Shown here piece after piece: positions 24,533 through 37,258 of a stretch of 64,000 nucleotides of DNA. The stretch is taken from positions 234,732,016 through 234,796,015 of the forward strand of contig JBOZIK010000001.1 in NCBI GenBank assembly GCA_051453625.1, written 5' to 3'. This stretch comes from Welwitschia mirabilis (Eukaryota; Gnetophyta; Gnetopsida; Welwitschiales). Made by a program: the position numbers and the translations under genes. Position 1 is the first letter of the stretch. Each line of letters opens with the position of its first letter. The notes under the pieces were generated by a model, which searched no databases, was not told the origin of the DNA, and worked only from the letters and a program-made list of their open reading frames with translations.

Positions 24533-26500
24533 GTAACTTAAATTCCACTAATAGAGAGGGCCTATTGTAAATTTTTTGGAAGTAAAACACCTAGCTTACC
24601 TATGATTAATTAACATGCAATGGAAACCCAACGCATTTCACCCTTTGCCCTTAATAACTCATAAATTCTTCATTAACCCTATACACATGGTAATATGTTT
24701 AATTAAAATTGGGAAATATCAAAGGCTATGATTAACTTGGATGCATACTAATCAAATAGCCATAACTTTGAATTTATAATAGAAGCTTGCAACCTTTCAT
24801 AAGAATAAATTCAATTCTTTCATCTCATAAATACCAAAGCACATAATAGTTTACTTCATCATGTAGAAATAAAGTAGAGAAAGGAGACACTCTAATAATA
24901 AAATACCATGAGATAAGTCAAGTAATCAATTTAACAAACATAGCTTCATTAATAGGAAATAAGTCTAAGTACAACAGCTTCAAAACTAACTTCAACTGAA
25001 AACATGCTACACAACAACTAAAGTAAGGATGACACTTAACATCCACACACCTAGAAGCAACACATAGGTAACATGCAGTTATCGACACAGTCACCGGTTC
25101 TTCTTTGTATCCTCGCATACAATATTTTCTACACAAAAACGAGTGGTGTGAGAACTGATATTCATCATAGCTCCTAGTGTGGTCCATGACAAGAAATAAG
25201 TTGGAAAGATTCTGAAGAATAAGATAAACAACTTGACCATGACCACTCATTCAATTAGCATTATCTTCTTTAGTGACATCTCATCATATCAAGTAAGCCA
25301 CTTGTACACAACCAGGAGGAATAAGATTATCATAACGATGCACATAGTTGTCCCTTTCTTTCTGGAGGTTTAATATAGTTACTTTAGAACTCACAATAAA
25401 GAGCTTCACTCTCTCAGGTTTGAATAATTAGTTACCTTGTCTAGAATTAATATTCATAATTTATTTTTCACTAAGGTCCATGGTTAACAAGAGACTCAAG
25501 GCTTATAAGATTTGAGTCACAAGAACTCAATCATGATAGACATCTCAAGATCACTAAAGATTCACAAGAAGATTACAAACTTAGACTCAAGAAACTCTTG
25601 GAAGATTCACACAAGATGTAGGTAATAGACTAGAAGTTATAAGAAAACATTAATACATGCATAACAATAAGATATATATTACATTAAATTCAAGCTATGA
25701 AATACCAAAAAAGAGATTTAAAACACAAGGCATGCAAGTATGTAAAAAGAGGATTTATGGACCACACAAAAAGATACAAACATTTACAAGAAAGATAGAG
25801 GTTCAATCGTATGCCTCGAGGTAATCAAGCTCTACATGATCAGGTTATAAGGTAAACTCCTATGATTCTAATGATTGGAGGACATAAGTATTTATAACAC
25901 AGGACCAATAGAAGGATTGACAATAAAAATTATGTTTCAACAAGTAGTTCATGTTATCTTAATCCTTCCTTTCCAAGTCTGGCCATTGGATGTGAATAAT
26001 AATATAATAATATTTGATAAATCACTTTTAACTGCATGAAATAAATAACATGATGCTTAAGATTACATATAAACACCATTACATGAATAAGATAAAGTTA
26101 TAATAATTAATGTCAGGCTTGCAGTTTCAAAAATCTAACATGCATCAAGAAATCTAGTGGTTAGTTGCATTCAAACAAAAAGTCATGCATAATCATTATT
26201 AATCTCCAAGATAAATTGAGTATTCAAATTCTCACTATAATAAATAACAATAATAAATTTGTAGTTAACTTAATCTATTAATCAATCGACTAAAAGAATT
26301 AACTATAGGTTAATCTTTCAATGAATTTTAAAGTAATAGCATGTAAATACTCTATTTTTACTATTAATTTTTATCACATATGTTATTATTTTTAAATAAT
26401 TTAAAACTAGACTTATTTTTATTATTAAATTCCAACATTTAATCATTTATCTGAATTAACTAAGAAAGCTTTCTAGCTTAGGAAAAAGTTGGACTTGACA

Positions 26501-26520
26501 AATCTCTTCTCCTCAAGGGG
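26501..26520 (-). promoter_or_regulatory. LARD-1 polypurine tract
   Basis: Minus-strand CCTTGAGGAGAAGAGATT abuts the 3' LTR start TGTCAAG, fixing the minus orientation. Confidence 0.75.
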
Positions 26521-28339
26521 TTTAGGCTTTCATTACAAGATCTCACACATTAACTTTCATGTTACTTAATTCTCTTCTTATCTAAATCATTTAATCTTCT
26601 AAATAAATTGATTATTTTCTCATCATAATTTGAAGTAACTTTTGATTCCACTTCAAAGAAAATATCAATTGTAAGATTAAGATACATCAAGACCAGATCA
26701 TCATCAATAGGATAGATTTCAAAAAGTAAGAAGTCAAGATACTTCACTAACCCTTCAATAAGTAGTGTAAATAATGAGACCATATCTGATACAAGAATAA
26801 CAAGTTTAAGTCATGAAAGATCTACAAGATTATAAAAGATTTAACATAACTTGAAACATGTAGAAATACGAGAATTAAGGTCAAATAAAATAAGTATACT
26901 TTTAAACTATAGTCAAGGTTCATGACAAGGTTCCCTTAGAATCATGCATTAATCACAAATCAAGATGCACCAAGATTAGGTCACTAATAAGAAGAGTTTG
27001 AAGGGTAGACAATCAAGATAGTTAGCTAACTAATTTAGCAATGCAAGATAAGCAAAGAGACCATAAATAATACAAGAATAATAAGTGCAAGTCATAAGAG
27101 ATGTACAACCATTATGCAAAATACAAAACAAGACTTGGACCAGTTACAAGATAAGAAATATGATCAGATAAGTCAAGTATATTATGAATCCACAAAAATT
27201 CATGACAAAGTTTCAACTAATTGGGTATCATGATAGAGTTCCAATCAATTGAAGATGAACAAACACTTTAACAATTTCAAGATTCCAAGAATTTTCAAGA
27301 ATTTAGGAAACATGAATTTCTGCAAGCATAAGAAGTGCTAGAACATGAAATTATACAACTGATAATGGAGTTATGTTTAACTAAAGGTAACACTAAAATT
27401 ATAGAGAAAATAAGAAAACCATAAGCATTAGCTAAGATATACAGCAAGAGAATCTAGAATCATATAAGTTTAAGCAATACATGGGATTATACATAAATTA
27501 TACTTAAGAGTGACCCAGTATCTCAGGCTATGACTTATTCCAATACCACTACACACATGGAACTTATTTCTTTTTCATATTATAAGTAGTCTTATTACAT
27601 ATGGAATCCTTATATTACCTTGATTATCAAGCATTATTTTCTAAGATTCCAAGGATCATAAATTTATCATTCATGGTAAATATCTTCATTACTCATTATC
27701 ACAGCTCACTAAGGGAATATTTACAAAAGGTACTCTATCATAAGGAGTATCATTTGGATACATTATTTTTCAATAATGCCTGAGCTAAACTTTAAAGAAT
27801 AGAGGGAGATCCTAACATGAATACTAGCTAAAAATGCTTATTAAAAATTGAATTGCCAAAGGTTTTATAGATCTTCTTAGCTATTACAAGTTCCATGAAC
27901 TTCTAGATGAAGAGAGTTAACATACTAGATTGTTATAAGGGAAGACATTAGTGCTAAAATTATTACTTAGGGTACTAGATGACATTAAAGTTAATATGTT
28001 TCAAATGAAAGCAAACTAATGAATAAGGTCATCTGATAGGGGTAACGTATGATGCTATCTTGGTTGAGAAGAAAATTATAATAATATCAATATGCATAAG
28101 ATATAAGTAACTCACCCAAAGATCTATATTTATAAGAATATAACATCAACAATTAAACCATGAAATTTTCATTTCTTGAAGATCTTAAGATTTCTATTAG
28201 CAAAATAATTTCTAAGGTAGTAGGATTAAGCATCTAATATAAGTCTATAAGGTAGAAAAAGAAAAAGAAGATCTTAAAACCTAAGATTAATATGAAGACT
28301 TATAACAGTCTGAATTTTTTTTTCTTTAGGAATTCACCA
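26521..28339. other. LARD-1 internal region, no recognised gene
   Basis: This is 1.8 kb without a gypsy or copia domain in any frame. A 73-codon frame on the minus strand at 26562-26783 (EVESKVTSNYDEKIINLF, acidic and basic mix) sits next to the polypurine tract. It has no known match that I recognise and may be chance. Confidence 0.6.
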
Positions 28340-28356
28340 CCTATGATTTGATACCA
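28340..28356 (-). promoter_or_regulatory. LARD-1 primer-binding site (tRNA-iMet type)
   Basis: Minus-strand TGGTATCAAATCATAGG lies 3 bases from the 5' LTR end. It differs from TGGTATCAGAGC by two G-to-A changes. Confidence 0.8.
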
Positions 28357-28359
28357 AAA

Positions 28360-31300
28360 TGTAATGCACTCATTTTTAACACTAAGCATGAACAAATTTG
28401 GATTTAATTAGTTGTTATTAACATGACATCCTTAAGAATTTTGAGAGTTCAATAAATCACAAGAGTTTAGAAAATAAGAATTTTTGTGAAAATAAGGGAT
28501 TCCAAAACTTAGGATTAGGTAAGTGATAATGAAGCCATACTTGAAATTAAGGCAGTACAAGAAGACATAAGGAAAACATAAAAATCATACTAGATGTGTA
28601 AGAAAGTCAACCTAACTCATTCAAGATTTAGAGGATACATATGGCCATACAGGGTATTTAATATGAGCTTATCAATCTTCAATATGTGGTGTCTCCCTCT
28701 TAGTCATTTAGTAGGGTAATGAAATTTATTAATAAGATGACAAGGTAATGGTATAGTTCATATATTAAGAAATAATGGCTAATGTTCTAGCCTAGTTTAT
28801 TAATATATATAGATGCATTTCCAAGGTATTATTATAGATTGGTTATCTAGCCAAAATTTATATAAGTTATATACATAAGAATATGCTTAGCCTAGATAGT
28901 TATACTAGTCATCTTTAAAATGGATTGAATGTATATTTATATTCTTAGTCAATATCATATTTTCTTTAATATGTTAATGGTTAGATTTATGTAAATACAT
29001 ATAGATATAAAATAAGGATAACTAGCATTGAGGAGAATCANNNNNNNNNNNNNNNNNNNNNNNNNNNNNNNNNNNNNNNNNNNNNNNNNNNNNNNNNNNN
29101 NNNNNNNNNNNNNNNNNNNNNNNNNNNNNNNNNNNNNNNNNNNNNNNNNNNNNNNNNNNNNNNNNNNNNNNNNNNNNNNNNNNNNNNNNNNNNNNNNNNN
29201 NNNNNNNNNNNNNNNNNNNNNNNNNNNNNNNNNNNNNNNNNNNNNNNNNNNNNNNNNNNNNNNNNNNNNNNNNNNNNNNNNNNNNNNNNNNNNNNNNNNN
29301 NNNNNNNNNNNNNNNNNNNNNNNNNNNNNNNNNNNNNNNNNNNNNNNNNNNNNNNNNNNNNNNNNNNNNNNNNNNNNNNNNNNNNNNNNNNNNNNNNNNN
29401 NNNNNNNNNNNNNNNNNNNNNNNNNNNNNNNNNNNNNNNNNNNNNNNNNNNNNNNNNNNNNNNNNNNNNNNNNNNNNNNNNNNNNNNNNNNNNNNNNNNN
29501 NNNATAAGGATAACTAGCATTGAGGAGAATCAAACTCAAAACCTCTCCACTCATTTCCTTAATGATAACATGACAGCCACTTAGGAAGGACCATGATCAT
29601 GGGTCTATTGTGCACATACAAGAAGGTAGTCTATGAGGGGAGCATTATGTGAATAATGGATTTTCTAAGGGTTATGGTGATTGATAGCAAATGCACAACA
29701 CTGATAAAGGAGGGGGCACAGTGGTCAACAAGGAGATTGTAGCGAGCACAATGAAAGATGATGTAAGAAGAACAAGATGCATGGTATTTACATATGAGAC
29801 AAAATGTGCAAATGNNNNNNNNNNTCATAGAGAGGAGAGGCATCTAGTAGCAAAGGGAAATAAATAACATAAGAGAGGAGGATCCATGATTTAATGAGTA
29901 AAAGGAGTTAAATAATATATGGCAAGAAAGACGAGCTAGTAGCAAGGATTCACATCAATTAGAAAGTACCCTAAAAAAAGAAGAATATAGAAAGACAAAA
30001 TAAATAGAACCAAAAATGTATATTGGCATTGGAGAATACCATGAATCCATCATCAATAGTAGGATAGTTTGTAGGCAAATTTAGTGTAGGATTGAGGTGG
30101 TTATTACTAACAATAGAGAAGGAGGGGTACTGGAAGAACTTAGTATAGGGGAGTAAGTAGTAGGTACCTTGGAGGAAATAAAATAAAGCTACACAGGATA
30201 AGAGCAAGTCATTTGCTAGGAGGTAGAAGGCGGAGGTAAGCCTTGCAAGGAAAATAGTAGGGTTTCAGGAATATGAAAAGCACAAAGTAAGGGGGGAAAT
30301 CATAGGCTTGATGGGATAGTATATGTAGGCCACATAGTGGGGAAATGCAGAAGGGGAGCACATGTGGAAGAATGTGATTTCCAGAGAAATGAGAGGGAAA
30401 AAATAGATCTTCAAAAAAGTAAAGGTCCAAATAATAAGGATCATATAAAATTTTATGACTTATCGATAAGATTATGTTAAATAAAAATAAGATCCTTTCA
30501 AAAAGTTATATTTTTCTAACTAAGGATTGAACTCTAGACTTCCATTTAATAGTAAGACATGATAACCAGATAACTCANNNNNNNNNNNNNNNNNNNNNNN
30601 NNNNNNNNNNNNNNNNNNNNNNNNNNNNNNNNNNNNNNNNNNNNNNNNNNNNNNNNNNNNNNNNNNNNNNNNNNNNNNNNNNNNNNNNNNNNNNNNNNNN
30701 NNNNNNNNNNNNNNNNNNNNNNNNNNNNNNNNNNNNNNNNNNNNNNNNNNNNNNNNNNNNNNNNNNNNNNNNNNNNNNNNNNNNNNNNNNNNNNNNNNNN
30801 NNNNNNNNNNNNNNNNNNNNNNNNNNNNNNNNNNNNNNNNNNNNNNNNNNNNNNNNNNNNNNNNNNNNNNNNNNNNNNNNNNNNNNNNNNNNNNNNNNNN
30901 NNNNNNNNNNNNNNNNNNNNNNNNNNNNNNNNNNNNNNNNNNNNNNNNNNNNNNNNNNNNNNNNNNNNNNNNNNNNNNNNNNNNNNNNNNNNNNNNNNNN
31001 NNNNNNNNNNNNNNNNNNNNNNNNNNNNNNNNNNNNNNNNNNNNNNNNNNNNNNNNNNNNNNNNNNNNNNNNNNNNNNNNNNNNNNNNNNNNNNNNNNNN
31101 NNNNNNNNNNNNNNNNNNNNNNNNNNNNNNNNNNNNNNNNNNNNNNNNNNNNNNNNNNNNNNNNNNNNNNNNNNNNNNNNNNNNNNNNNNNNNNNNNNNN
31201 NNNNNNNNNNNNNNNNNNNNNNNNNNNNNNNNNNNNNNNNNNNNNNNNNNNNNNNNNNNNNNNNNNAAATTCTTCATTAATCCTACACACATGGTAATAT

Positions 31301-33334
31301 TTTTATCTATAAATGGGAAATTTCAAAGGGCATGATTAACTTGAATGCATACTAATCAAATAAGCATAGATTTGAATTTATAATAGAATCTTGCAACCTC
31401 TCAAAAGAATAAATTCAATTCTCTCATCTCATAAATATTAAAGCATATAATAGTTCACTTTATCATGTAGAACTAAAGCAGACAAAGGATACACTCTAAT
31501 AATAAAATACCATGAGATAAGTCAAGTAATTATTTTAATAAACATAGCTTCATTAATAGGAAATAATTTTGAGTACATGCAACACATAACTATTTTACAA
31601 AAGTTTCAAAACTAACTCCAACTATGAACTTGCTATGCAACACATAACTATTTTACAAAAGCTTCAAAACTAACTCCAACTATGAACCTACTATACAACA
31701 ATTGAAGTAAGGATGACACATAGCATCCACATAATTAGAAGTAATGCATAGGTAGCATGCAATTATCAACATAATCACTAGTTCATCCTTGAATCCTTAC
31801 ATGCAATATTTCATGCACAAGAACAGGTAGTGTGAGAACTGATATTCATCATAACTCCTAGTATGGTCCATGATAAGGAGTAGGTTAAAAAGGTTTCCAA
31901 GAATAAGATAAATAACTTGATCATGACTTCTTATTTAATTAACATTATCTTATTTAGTAACATCTTATCATATTAAGTAAGCCAGTTTCACATAACTAGG
32001 AGGGATAAGATTATCATAATGGCATACATACCTTCCCCTTTCTTCCTCGAGGTTTAGTCCAGTTACCTTAGGACTCACAATAGAGAGCTTTACTCTCTAA
32101 GGTTTAAACAACTAATTACCTTAGCTGGAATTAATATTCATAATTTATTTTTAGAAAGGTCCATGATCAATAAGAGATTTAAGGCTTATAAGATTTTAGT
32201 CACAATAACTCAATCATTATAGATGTCAATAAGATCACTTGAGTTTCACAAGAAGATAAAAAACTCAAATTCAACAGACTCTTTAAATACTCACACAAGA
32301 TGTAGGTAATGGACTACAAGTTATAATAAAATATTAACACACACATAAAAATAAGATATATATTTCATTCAATTCAAGCTATGAAATACTGGAAAAGATA
32401 TTTAAAACACAAGCCATGCAAGTATGTAAAAAGAGGATTTATGGACCACATAAAAAGATACAAATATTTACAAAAAAGGTTAAGGACCACACTTGTCCTT
32501 AAGGAAGTCAAATTTTACTCCTAGAGGTAATCAAGCTCCACATGATAAGGTTGTAAGGTAAACTTTTATGACTCTAATGACTGAGGAACATTAGTATTTA
32601 TAACACAGGACTAACAGTAGAACTAATAATAAGGTTTAGGTTTTAACAACTAGTTCATGTTTCCTTAACCCTTCCTTTCCAAGTCTAGTCACTAGGTGTG
32701 AATAATAATATAACNNNNNNNNNNNNNNNNNNNNNNNNNNNNNNNNNNNNNNNNNNNNNNNNNNNNNNNNNNNNNNNNNNNNNNNNNNNNNNNNNNNNNN
32801 NNNNNNNNNNNNNNAAGTCTAGCCACTACGTGTGAATAATAATATAACAATATCTGATAAATCACTTTTAACTACATGAAATAAATAACATGAACTAATT
32901 CTTAAAATCACATATAAACACCATTGCATGATTAAGATAAAGTTACCAAAATTAATGTTAGGCTTATAGTTTCAAAAATCTAACATGCATCAAGAAATTT
33001 GGTTGTTAGATGCATTTAAATATAAAGTCATGCATAATCAGTATTCAACTTTTCACTGTAAGAAATAAGACTCATGCATAAGCATAAATAAATTCATAGT
33101 TAACTCAATCTATTAATCAATCCATTAAAATAATTAACTATAGGTTAATATTTCAATAAATTTAAAGTAATAGCATGCAAATACTCTACTTTTACTATTA
33201 CTTTAATTACATATACTATTATTTTTAAGTAATTTAAAATTAGACTTATTTTTATTATTAGATTACCTACATTTAATCATTTATTTGAACTAACTAAGAA
33301 AGTTTTCTAGCTTAGGAAAAATCTGGACATGACA
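28360..33334 (-). repeat. LARD-1 5' LTR (gapped)
   Basis: Starts TGTAATGCAC on the plus strand and ends GGACATGACA, matching the left LTR. It contains four N runs (463, 10, 689 and 100 bases), two of them flanked by duplicated ends (29012-29040 with 29504-29532, and 32681-32714 with 32815-32848). It also has a tandem duplication at 31578-31693. Confidence 0.86.
31578..31693. repeat. 58-base tandem duplication in LARD-1 5' LTR
   Basis: Two adjacent copies start TGCAACACATAACTATTTTA at 31578 and 31636. The other LTR has a single shortened version near 24970-25020, so the duplication arose after insertion or was lost there. Confidence 0.8.
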
Positions 33335-33339
33335 TAATT

Positions 33340-34018
33340 TTTATTTCTTAAGTTAGAAAAGATTTAAAGTTATGTATTTATCTTTTTTTATTACTTCAGA
33401 GGTCCATAACATTATGATGACTTGCATTCCTATAATTCTTAATTAAAGCAACTTTGTTTTGAAGAGATAGTAAGTAAGTAATTTTGTATCACATAAATGC
33501 CTAGCGGCACTTGGGCTTATGAAATCTATTTCATTTTTTCTGTTCACTAAGGCTACTAGGGTTTGAACTCTAGATCTCTAGATCCATGTGTCTATGACCT
33601 AGCCAATCTAGTAAGTAGTTATTAATAGTTAAAGCAACCCCTATCTCATTATATTATCACTAAATTCTTTACCCTACTCCTAAACCTTCTTGTCTAATTG
33701 ATCTTTTCACTTTTATCCTATGTTTTATGTTTAATGAGGGGCTATCATTTCATGAAAAAGTTTTCTAAATAGGGGATGGATTTATTTCCCCTTAAGAAAT
33801 GGAATTCTTAAGGATTAAAATCATCTATGAATAAGTTTATTTAAAAATTATGCTTTTATGAAAATTAAAAATTTAATTTTCTAAATTAGTGAATATTCAA
33901 ATGGCTTATGAGATGGAATTAATGCTGTGTGATATCATTTTGAATTATTTTCATCTTCACATCAATTTGACTTATCTTTATTATTATTTCCTTACTTTGT
34001 CATGGAATGACAAATTCT
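33340..34018 (+). other. LARD-2 internal sequence after the nested element
   Basis: This continues LARD-2 to its polypurine tract. No protein domain is seen. A tRNA-like segment in minus sense lies at about 33552-33616: B-box-like GTTCAAACC fits GWTCRANNC, and an A-box-like match upstream is poor. Confidence in that relic is low. Confidence 0.5.
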
Positions 34019-34031
34019 AAGTGGAGGGCTA
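34019..34031 (+). promoter_or_regulatory. LARD-2 polypurine tract
   Basis: AAGTGGAGGGCTA directly precedes the right LTR start TGTTACAAGG. It is purine-rich and in the expected place for a plus-sense element, but short. Confidence 0.55.
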
Positions 34032-35400
34032 TGTTACAAGGCCAAGTTGACCAATTTGACATTTTTTGGGAGCATATTTTAATTCTTATTTCACAAGTTT
34101 TATGATGAATTTGATCATACTTTGATGTCAAGGATGAAAGGCATAACATTAGGCATAATTTGGATCAAATTGAATGTTCATCTAGATAAAGTTACTATAG
34201 AAAATCACTATAGCAAAGTTATTAGAGCAGACAAAGTTACTGTAGAAGAATCATTATAGTAGATTACTATAGCATCATCTACCTTGTCATTCAAATGACA
34301 CTGTAGGATGAAAGCCCTATAGTAGATTTACTATAGTAGTCATTGTAGTAAAATTTTACTATAGAAAATTACTATAGCATTATTTACATCATCATATAGA
34401 CAATGTTAGTAGGATGACAATTATTATAGAACCATTAGAAAAGCATGATTTTTGATAGTAGAATCTATTATATACCTATGGTTGTCTATATAACACCAAA
34501 GATAACATCAAAAACATGCAAAATTAACACGTTTGAAGTGTTAAGGAGTAGTTACCACTATCATTCACTTAATTTTCTAGATAATACTTAGGACAACATC
34601 AAGAACATTCAAAATTGATAGGTGTTAAGCATTACAGAGTAGTTACTAATGTTATTCATCTTATTATCTAGAAGACACATCCAAAAAACATTTATTATTT
34701 ATTTAAAGATATAGTTAAAGATTATTAAAATTTAATTTAAAAGATGTCCTTTCACTTTACACCCCTTAGCAACATTAGCCACTAATCCAAAATATAAATA
34801 CCCCTATAAACACTTCATTTATTATCTTTGAATTAAGTTAGTATTTTGTGACAGTTAGGGAATCAATAAACAAAGGTTCATCCTAATTTTAAAAAGGGTT
34901 TTCCTTTGTGTTAAGCTAAGATTCCTTCATTAAAATGTTGTTTCTCATTAAAGGATATAAGCATACTTTGCAATTTGAGGAATAATAAAGTATGTTTTGT
35001 TTAATTCTCTCTTTTTCTATTTTTTATTTTTCATGCTGTATTTTTAAATCTTAAAGTAAACTTAATAGGGGTATGTCATGGTTTTTGAGGGCTAATCTAG
35101 ATGATAATAAATTAGTAGTTTGATTAATCAAATTGCATTAGGATTGCATTAAGTAGGCATAGTCATTTTGCATTACATTACATTATGTCATTGGCATCAC
35201 TTCATTAATCAATTCTATTATTTTTATTTTGAGTCTTTCTCATTAGAATAAGATCTTCCAACTCATTTTCCTCAAATTTTATGAATCTAAGTCAAATTTC
35301 ACTACTATGCTAGGGATGTCATGTTTCTTAAATCATGCATTATAATGTTTTAAGGAAAACTTGTAAATCATTAGTAATATTACACTTTAAAACTAAATTA
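34032..35400 (+). repeat. LARD-2 3' LTR
   Basis: A 1,369-base ungapped LTR. It carries the ACTATAG-type repeats (34190-34400) and a 91-base tandem duplication (units from 34501 and 34592, both beginning GA(T/C)AACATCAARAACAT). Confidence 0.85.
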
Positions 35401-35405
35401 TGATT

Positions 35406-36003
35406 TTTATATCACAATTGTATTAATGAGATTTAAGCATTGTAATAACAATTATTCTATATGTATACATTCTAACCTTCATTACTTTTTTATGCCTCTC
35501 TTTTTCTTTTCAATGCTATGGATCTAAGTGTAAAATTTGGATTTATACCAAAAAATGTTTGTATAGATATGAATTGTATTTATCACATATTCCATGTTCA
35601 CCTTTACTTTGGTTCATCTTTTAGATATAAATATGATAAAATATTTAAAAAAAGCCAAAAGATGGTAAAATTCTTCTTATTTATTTTTTTGTTTTCTTTA
35701 CAAATTGAAGATACTAGTACTTTTTTAGATGATAAAATAAGATCTACAGATATGACATATTCTCATTTAAGAGGAACATGAGTTTTGTGAAGGATCTACT
35801 TCTATTTGTTTTTCAAAAATTATCAAAATAGAAAACTTATTTCATTTTGATTTTAGGTTTTTATTTTCCTTTAATAAATTATAACAAAGATATATATTTT
35901 TCACCTCAAAATGTTGGTTTTAAAGTTCTAGGTTATAACTAGTTATTTTCTAAATTTAGAACCTCTAGATGGGTAGTTTATTAGATCCAGTATGGATCAT
36001 ATA
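35406..36003. repeat. Tandem unit B, segment 2
   Basis: Collinear with unit A at about 14590-15100 (TATTAATGAGATTTAAGCA, CTTTTTTATGCCTCTC). An 87-codon frame at 35518-35781 lies in this non-coding repeat. The same interval of unit A has stops, so it is not called a gene. Ends at ATATA (35999-36003), the target site of the next element. Confidence 0.78.
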
Positions 36004-36491
36004 TGTCATGATTTCTTTCTCCTTGAATAAAATAACACCCTATGTTCATGTTAAAAATTTTATTTGTTATATTTATTAAAGCTGTAAATTTACTGTTTAA
36101 GTAACCTTTGTAGAACTAATTATATCTAATTATGAAAAGTAATAATTATTATAAAACATCATGATAACAATTCATCATTATTAAAATTTGCATTATTAAA
36201 ATATGCATGTAAGCTATACAAGTATATTGAGTCCTTTATAGGCTAGCTTAAATCCCCAATAGTCCCACGAATTGGACCTTGAAGGTAGTATGAGTTACTA
36301 GTCCACTTTTCAAAGCCTTGTATTTAACATCAAAAGGTTTTATTTTATCTATGATGAATAAAGCATGAATTTTTTTTATAGATAGATTACTATATATTTT
36401 CAATTATTTTTTTCACACCCATTTTATTGTTAAATTTTTTATTCTAGTTTTTACTAATAGAAATTAATTTAAATGAATTTGAATCATTACA
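36004..36491 (+). repeat. 5' LTR of the minisatellite element
   Basis: Shares with 38769-39223 the words GTAAATTTACTSTTTAAG, AAGCCTTGTATTTAACAT and ATGATGAATAAAGCAT, in the same order. Confidence 0.83.
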
Positions 36492-36493
36492 AT

Positions 36494-36505
36494 TAGTATT
36501 AGATC
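36494..36505 (+). promoter_or_regulatory. Primer-binding site, tRNA-iMet type
   Basis: TAGTATTAGATC follows the LTR by two bases. It equals TGGTATCAGAGC with three transitions (G-to-A, C-to-T, G-to-A). Confidence 0.65.
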
Positions 36506-37258
36506 CATGAAGGTAGTCAACTACTATCCTTTGAAGATCCCAAGTTTAGGAAATTATGAAAGATTAATTTGACAAATAAAACACCTAATTTCATTGAGGA
36601 GTAAAAGCAATGACTTAAGTCTTCTAATAAGAGGAGATAACCTATAGTAAATTTATCGACATTATGCTATTTAAAACCTCACCTAGCAAATGTTCATATG
36701 AAATATTATCATCATGATACCTAACTTGATATCATCAATAATAATGACCAACCTATCTATGTAAATCTACATCATTTTTTTATTATTCTCTAGTCTTATT
36801 AGTAGAGGTGAATTACTTAATCCCAAGAAATTTAAATAAGTCATGTATATCCTAAATGTATTATAAAAATATCTAAGCCTTTTCCATTTGTTCTACATAA
36901 ACTACTTAGAAATTAGTATAGAAATAAGGATAATAACATACAATATAAAATAACATATAAATAGAAAGGTATAAAATTAGACAAAATTAAACATGTAGTT
37001 AATTTAAGAAATTATAATTAAAATAGTTGTAAGAATGGCTAAAAAGCTTGGATATGCTAATAAATATGGATAATTTTTTAAAAACCTTCTAAATGAAATT
37101 GAAAGAAAAAATCTAGATCAAAGTAATTTCACTTGGTTTGCTCACTATTGGACTCTTCATAAGCTTTTTAGAATGGAATTATAATAAGTGTTTTGATTTC
37201 ATATGTAAAAGTTATTGCTAAAACAATGAAGATATGTCTTTATTAGCTTTAGTTTTCA
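36506..37258. other. Leader of the minisatellite element
   Basis: AT-rich sequence between primer site and tandem repeat. No coding or structural signal is seen. Confidence 0.5.

Larger units (their letters stand above)
23172..26500 (-). repeat. LARD-1 3' LTR
   Basis: This is the more complete LTR, 3,329 bases without gaps. It is collinear with 28360-33334. It includes a G/C-rich island at about 23840-24365 and a tRNA-like segment at 24461-24532. Open frames inside the island are Pro/Ser-rich and lie within the LTR, so they are not taken as genes. Confidence 0.88.
23172..33334 (-). mobile_element. Large-LTR non-autonomous retrotransposon (LARD-1), Tekay/Del-like ends
   Basis: LTRs of about 3.3 kb (23172-26500 and 28360-33334) bound an internal region of only 1.86 kb. 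The target duplication TAATT is perfect (23167-23171 and 33335-33339). In sense (minus) the LTR runs TGTCAAGTCC to GGGCATTACA and is followed by TTTTGGTATCAAATC, an iMet-type primer site. LTR ends of this form and multi-kilobase LTRs are typical of Tekay/Del chromoviruses, but no gag-pol domain can be read inside. It is therefore probably a non-autonomous derivative. It is inserted in LARD-2. Confidence 0.88.
18467..35400 (+). mobile_element. Non-autonomous LTR retrotransposon (LARD-2) with nested insertion
   Basis: LTRs at 18467-20406 (gapped) and 34032-35400 start TGTTGTGAGGCC and TGTTACAAGGCC. They end ACTACATCA and ACTAAATTA, the latter with a C-to-T change in the terminal CA. Flanking 5-mers are TGCTT (18462) and TGATT (35401); unit A has TGTTT at this site. 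The internal region totals about 3.4 kb (20407-23171 plus 33340-34031) and lacks any recognisable protease, RT or integrase, so the element was probably mobilised in trans. Its primer site resembles that of Athila-type gypsy elements. It is split by a complete large-LTR element at 23172-33334. Confidence 0.82.

Noticed and set aside
35518-35781. 87-codon plus-strand frame
   Set aside because: It is inside the non-coding tandem unit, and the same stretch in unit A is full of stops.
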